From Dictyocoela muelleri (lineage: Eukaryota; Microsporidia): a stretch of 11,474 bases of DNA. Positions 7,696-11,474 of this stretch are shown piece by piece (the first letter of the stretch is position 1; each line of letters starts with the position of its first letter). Position numbers and translations under genes: made by a program. A model generated the notes under the pieces. It searched no databases and was not told the origin of the DNA. It saw only the letters and a list, made by a program, of their open reading frames with translations. The DNA lies in contig SDVU01000669.1 of assembly GCA_016256075.1 (NCBI GenBank), positions 1 through 11,474 of the forward strand. Reading direction: 5' to 3'.

Positions 7696-7715
7696 CACGT
7701 TTCGAATGAAGACCC
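7696..7715 (-). repeat. Right inverted end of candidate element
   Basis: Reverse complement of 6611-6630 with one mismatch. It is preceded by CTCGG, giving a GC-rich patch in AT-rich DNA. Confidence 0.7.
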
Positions 7716-7826
7716 AATTTATTTATAAAGTTAATTGAAGAAAAAGTTAATTAAAGACGATTTGTGAATATATGAGTATATTGGTGGATATATATAATTA
7801 TCAGCGGCGCGCTACAAGAAAAATTT

Positions 7827-7840
7827 GAGGCCACGGCCTC
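7827..7840. repeat. GC-rich 14-base palindrome
   Basis: GAGGCC-AC-GGCCTC forms two perfect 6-base arms around two bases. It follows GGCGCGC at 7805-7811, in a region otherwise almost free of G and C. Confidence 0.6.
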
Positions 7841-8393
7841 CTCATTTATTTTTTCTTACTTTTTATTTTTTTAACTTTTCAATAAAACGAAAATTTTTCA
7901 GTAGCATCTTAAAAGATAAAATACCCAAAATTTAAACTTAATATCAGGAATTGCATTGTTGATTTGAATATATTCTAAAAATATTTTTTATTTGAATTAA
8001 AATCAACCACATGTAAATTATGATAAAAATTTCCTAGGATATTATTTTCTTTTCTGCTTTTTCTAGTTATATAATTTCGAATAGACTTTTGTTAACATGA
8101 ATACATTAAATTAGTGATAGTAAAATCTTTAATTTTTTAATTTCTGTCTGGCATCAAAAATAATATGCACAAATGTGTATTTTACTTCGAAAATCGATTT
8201 ATATAACTTTTATTGTTTATTTAAAATAGAATGTTATTTATTTGAATATTATTCATTTTTATATTAGGAACTGTAAATAATAAAATATTAGACAAGTTAT
8301 TTGTAACATAAAGATGTTTATTTATAAAATTAGATTTTTTTGATACTTATTTTTGATATAATATAAGAAATTTATGCAATTAGATATATCTTT

Positions 8394-8416
8394 CTAAAAA
8401 ATAAATTATTTTTTAG
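8394..8416. repeat. AT hairpin
   Basis: CTAAAAAATAA and TTATTTTTTAG form a perfect 11-bp stem around a single A. In sequence this AT-rich, chance is a likely explanation. Confidence 0.4.
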
Positions 8417-8883
8417 ACATCCAATTAGTTAAATATCATTAAAAACAAGTTTTTATATTTTTAATTAAATTATAAGATTTAAATCATATTGTATAAAAAT
8501 ATTTTTAGTAAAACTGTAAATATATTTTCAAATATTTGCAGGTTTCAGTCCTTGAAATATTTTTATTGTGTTGTTTATACGTTTTTTTTTACTTACTTGT
8601 AAACATATCTATACCTATTAATAGTTTGATTTTTAGTAATGAAATATTTAAAAAAATGCAAATGTTTATTAGATTTCTGATAAAGGAAATTTTTAATGAT
8701 TACTAGAAATTATATATTTACATGCAAATAATAAAAGTATTATATAATTATTGCTGTATAAACACTTGATAAAAATTTTATCATTATGTCAGTAAATAAA
8801 AATCTACAATATTATAGACTAAAAAGCAACAAATATTTATTGTTATTAAAGATGTGTTACATACAAAACATAAATATTATTTG

Positions 8884-8902
8884 TCGCGCGCATAGTGCGC
8901 GA
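8884..8902. repeat. Hairpin at the edge of the minisatellite
   Basis: TCGCGC and GCGCGA form a short GC stem around GCATAGT. The second arm is the start of the first 17-bp repeat unit, so the array begins inside a palindrome. Confidence 0.5.
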
Positions 8903-9041
8903 CCGTGCAGAAGGCGCGACCGTGCAGGAGGCGCGACCGTGCAGGAGGCGCGACCGTGCAGGAGGCGCGACCGTGCAGGAGGCGCGACCGTGCTGAAGGC
9001 GCGACCGTGCTGAAGGCGCGACCGTGCAGGAGGTGCGACCG
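8897..9041. repeat. GC-rich 17-bp minisatellite, 8 units plus a partial
   Basis: Eight complete 17-base units in perfect register (starts 8897, 8914, 8931, 8948, 8965, 8982, 8999, 9016) are followed by a degenerate partial unit from 9033. Consensus is GCGCGACCGTGCAGGAG, 13 of 17 bases G or C. Units 2-5 and 8 are identical; unit 1 ends CAGAAG and units 6 and 7 end CTGAAG. The shared variant in adjacent units 6 and 7 points to local duplication. Because 17 is not a multiple of 3, the open frames through it on both strands are by-products of the repeat and not evidence of a protein. The tail runs into GGGTTTAACCC, a small hairpin. Function unknown. Confidence 0.95.
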
Positions 9042-9059
9042 GGTTTAACCCCTCTATTT

Positions 9060-9475
9060 GCGTTGTTACTTTTATTACCGACCAAACTAGATGTTTAATT
9101 AAGAGTAGGCAAAGATGAATATAATATAACTATTTAATAGTTTCTGCATATTAAAGTAACTAATTTGCTTTTCGTGTAAATTTCATTCTTTTCAAATTTA
9201 GTTTTTCACATAATATATTTTCAAAAATCATTAAATTTTAATTTTTAAAAATACGAAAAAATTGTGGTTAAAAAAATTTAAAATTTAAAATGATAAAAAA
9301 AATCTTATTTATAAAATAATTGAAATAAAATATAAATGTTGTTATAATTGTATAATCTCTAAAATTATATTTGATTTTCATTTTATTTTCTAAAAATTAT
9401 CTGTTTGCATATATTTAAATAAAATAGCATGCATATTAAAATTTCGATTTTAGCTTTGTATATTGAAATGTAAGT
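9060..9475. other. AT-rich spacer
   Basis: Strongly AT-rich sequence with A and T runs and only very short frames. I see no gene, RNA or ordered repeat in it. Confidence 0.6.
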
Positions 9476-9667
9476 TTAAAATATAAGTGTATAAATTATA
9501 TCACAAATAGTAGACAGGATTGAATTTATATTATATTCTCCAGTAAAACCTAATTGAGATATAAATACGGACTTCCATATTCTACATATTATACCTTTTG
9601 TTGGTAAATGATTATTTAAATTATAATATTGTAGAAAAAAACCATGTTGAAATGTGAATACCATCAT
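9476..9667 (-). CDS. Small unassigned reading frame, 63 aa
   Basis: The minus-strand frame starts at ATG-ATG with an in-frame stop directly upstream and ends in TAA at 9476-9478. It is somewhat richer in G and C than the flanking spacer and codes for a balanced composition (Trp, Cys, Gly, Pro all present), which is unusual for chance frames in this region. The order PTKGIICRIW, then NINSILSTICDIIYTL, loosely recalls the middle of the ubiquitin-conjugating (E2) fold, but the HPN motif and the active-site cysteine segment are absent, so no function is assigned. It could be a real short gene, a fragment of a decayed one, or chance. Confidence 0.22.
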   Translation of the reverse strand: MMVFTFQHGFFLQYYNLNNHLPTKGIICRIWKSVFISQLGFTGEYNINSILSTICDIIYTLIF

Positions 9668-9669
9668 AT

Positions 9670-10120
9670 TTCAAAATAATCTTATTTGTATACATATATA
9701 AATTTTTTACAGTTAAAAAATCAATATTTATAATGAAAAAGACTATTTAAAAAAAGGAAATTGGGTTTTTAATATTATTGTATATATAGCTATATAATTA
9801 TTCAAATATTTCTCTAAAAAGTCGGGCTGAGAAATTGATAAATACAGAACTTTTTTCATGTGTAAAATTTAAAAATTGGCTAAAAAGCGTGTTAAAAATG
9901 TATTAATTGTGAATCTAATGTGAAGAAGTCTGTGTAAAGGCCGAAATCGATTCTTATTTTCACAAGAAAAATTTTTTCAATTTTTTAAAAAAATTACCAA
10001 GAAATTTCGATCTCGAAAGCCTAAAATCTGAACGAAAAAAACATTACACAAAAGAAGAATTAAAATATAAATTTTTATAAAGTCACTTTTTATTTATATT
10101 TATAAAAAAAATTATAAATA
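9670..10120. other. AT-rich spacer before the integrase
   Basis: No coding similarity; in particular no trace of reverse transcriptase or RNase H, which a gypsy copy would carry in front of integrase. It contains an imperfect inverted repeat, 9937-9956 against 9998-10022, that shares AAGAA, TCGAT and the terminal AGGC/GCCT. Confidence 0.5.
9937..10022. repeat. Imperfect inverted repeat upstream of the integrase
   Basis: AGGCCGAAATCGATTCTT at the left and AAGAAATTTCGATCTCG ending in AAAGCCT at the right are roughly complementary, with a few unpaired bases, around an AT-rich loop. The arms are G/C-richer than the loop and the flanks. Confidence 0.35.
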
Positions 10121-10125
10121 CCCAT

Positions 10126-11435
10126 ATGGTATCTGTTGTAACAAATGAAAATGAATATAAAAACATCTGTCGATTTTTACAAGGAGAACATGATTTCTCT
10201 CTTTCAAAACATGAAAGGTACAGAAACAAGAAAAAAGCATCATTTTTTATTTTAATAAACAATGATCTTTTTCTTAAGGATGATAAAGGTTTGCATTAAA
10301 GATTATTTCATGCAAAAGATATCGAAATTATGAAGATGGAAACAAAAAAAATTCATAATCTTCAGCATTTTGGTGTTAATAGGTTCGAAGAAATTTGCAA
10401 CCAATTTTCTTCAAAATACCTAGAGATATTATTCGAGAGGTTGTTTCCAATTGTACAACTTGTGCACAGGCTCAACCTCTTAAAATAAAAGAAACTCAAG
10501 TCCATATTGTGGCGAAAAGACCTATGGAAAGGCTTATGATAGAACTTGTAGACATGCAAAGGTACAAAAATTTAAATGAAAGATATGAATGGATTTTGAC
10601 CATAATTGACGTTTATTCAAAATTTGCATGGGCTTTTCCTATGTTTAATAAGACTGGTTTCGAAGTGTCAAAAAATCTAGAAGAACTATTCTATAGAAAC
10701 ACGGGACCACCAATGATTCTCCAGAGTGTCAATGGGAAAGAGTTTATCAACAAAGAGATGAAAGATTTATGCAGGCGTTTTTAGATAGTTTTTAAACACT
10801 CAAGGCCTAGACACCCACAGGCAAATGGTCAGATTGAGCGTTTTAATCAAACAATGTCATTTTATCTTCAAAAACACATTTTTGAAGAAGAAAATAGTGA
10901 AAATCAAGGAGTTAAAACATGGCTTAAACATCTTGATAAAGTTTTATATAACTACAATCTTGTCAAACATGCTTCAACAAAAAAGACACCTTTTTGCTTG
11001 CGTTTACAAATTCCAGGATTTAATACTGTCTGCAGAGATGCAAACGAAAGTTCACAAATTGATCATAACGGCAATAGTAATAATATTCAATCTGAAGATG
11101 ATATTTTGATTAAAAATGAAATTATTAATTCATGTTCTGAAACAGAAGAAAAAAAATGGGAGCCTTCAGTTTCTCTAAATTACCTTTCGCGAATGGATCG
11201 AAATTCTCTAGTACATTTATCTAAATATACAATATGTATTGGTGACAAAGTTATAAGAGCAAAGGATTTCGATAATAATACGAAAACAAAAAAATTGAAG
11301 CTTTCCTCTTTTTTCTCAAAAATTTCTGTAGTCACCGAACTTCTATCAAACGATCGTATCAAAATAAAAAACGATGAGGGCATTAATGAAATCATACATT
11401 TATCCAGGGTTAAAAAGGTAAATAAAGATATTTAA
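10126..11435 (+). mobile_element. Retroviral-type integrase fossil (gypsy or Ginger-like)
   Basis: Plus-strand coding traces span a whole integrase: an N-terminal lead-in, an HHCC zinc-binding block (H...H at about 10351-10371 and C..C in NCTTCAQAQ near 10453-10470), the catalytic core with WILTIIDVYSKFAWAFP and RPRHPQANGQIERFNQ, and a C-terminal part with GDKVIRAKDFDNNTKTKK. Integrases join element DNA to the host chromosome. The copy is broken, with a few breaks, but is better preserved than the minus-strand gypsy on the left, so it looks younger. No reverse transcriptase precedes it. A truncated Ty3/gypsy is the conservative reading; the RPRHPQ wording is also seen in integrase-only Ginger and KRBA2-type relatives. 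Its right end lies close to or beyond the window edge. Confidence 0.8.
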
Positions 11436-11474
11436 AAAGTCAATTAAAATTACTTATTTTTATTATTCCTAATC
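11436..11474. other. Window end after integrase
   Basis: Only 39 bases of AT-rich sequence remain; no LTR, polypurine tract or terminal inverted repeat can be recognised. Confidence 0.5.

Larger units (their letters stand above)
6611..7715 (+). mobile_element. Candidate TIR-bounded element, possibly Merlin-like
   Basis: GGGTCTTCTTTCGAAACGTG (6611-6630) is matched at 19 of 20 bases by the reverse complement of 7696-7715, enclosing 1,105 bp, a normal size for Merlin. The 9 bases outside each end (AAATTTTTT and AATTTATTT) agree at 7 positions, but are low complexity. Coding traces are weak: KVIITNKSVSRSCNAIVELSIFS followed by VSEIDEKYF with an Asp at 6900-6902 recalls the lead-in to the first catalytic Asp of ISXO2-like transposases, and SKFG..KKY..GH near 7410-7440 recalls the block after it, but they do not form one consistent series. 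An LTR of the gypsy copy to the left is an alternative that cannot be tested here. Confidence 0.4.
7716..8883. other. AT-rich spacer without recognisable gene
   Basis: More than 1.1 kb of low-complexity AT-rich DNA, short frames only, none with recognisable motifs. Two small structures stand out: a GC-rich palindrome at 7827-7840 and a perfect 11-bp-stem AT hairpin at 8394-8416. Confidence 0.6.

Noticed and set aside
8786-9085. Arg/Ala-rich reading frames on both strands across 8786-9085
   Set aside because: They are open only because the 17-bp GC-rich repeat lacks stops; the repeat shifts frame every unit and the same peptide blocks appear in all frames.
10825-11395. Additional frames at 10825-11109 (plus) and 11180-11395 (minus)
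   Set aside because: Both are shadows of the integrase fossil in other frames.
1-11474. CRISPR arrays, bacterial operons or phage defence genes
   Set aside because: No spaced repeats of CRISPR type, no ribosome-binding-site gene series, and all recognisable genes are eukaryotic mobile-element types. The only regular array, 8897-9041, has no spacers.

Overview
This window looks like a stretch of repeat-filled, gene-poor DNA from a very AT-rich eukaryote. I see no convincing intact host gene, rRNA or CRISPR array. The best guess is a microsporidian with an expanded genome: extreme AT content, long empty spacers, and decayed Ty3/gypsy retroelements together with several Merlin (IS1595/ISXO2-like) DNA transposons are the usual repeat mix of such genomes. 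An arthropod or another AT-rich eukaryote cannot be excluded from the sequence alone.

Left two thirds (about 150-6556): one old Ty3/gypsy element on the minus strand forms the backbone. Reading leftwards it shows a gag-like part (6556 to about 5700), a protease-like part (5409 to about 5150), reverse transcriptase (about 5110-4571 and 2957-2775) and RNase H (about 835-225). Its integrase would lie beyond the left edge. The polymerase part is split by a nest of Merlin-type elements. A 1.6 kb element (about 2958-4570) carries a plus-strand transposase relic and two 315-bp end blocks, each a palindrome. A second transposase relic lies on the minus strand (about 1955-2670). A third element (926-1884) still has clear terminal inverted repeats and a candidate 9-bp target duplication. 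Reverse-transcriptase similarity stops and resumes at the borders of these insertions, so the gypsy copy is the oldest layer.

At the far left (69-140, minus) is a degenerate tRNA-like sequence with good A- and B-box positions, probably the head of a tRNA-derived SINE or a dead tRNA gene.

Middle (6557-8880): inverted ends at 6611-6630 and 7696-7715 define a possible fourth element with weak Merlin-like coding traces. About 1.1 kb of nearly featureless AT-rich DNA follows.

Right third: a GC-rich 17-bp minisatellite (8897-9041) stands out sharply from its AT-rich surroundings. After another AT-rich spacer with one small unassigned reading frame (9476-9667, minus), a plus-strand retroviral-type integrase fossil fills 10126-11435. 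It has no reverse transcriptase in front of it and may be a truncated gypsy copy or an integrase-only (Ginger-like) element. All mobile genes here look dead; the value of the window lies in the order of insertions and in unusual terminal structures.
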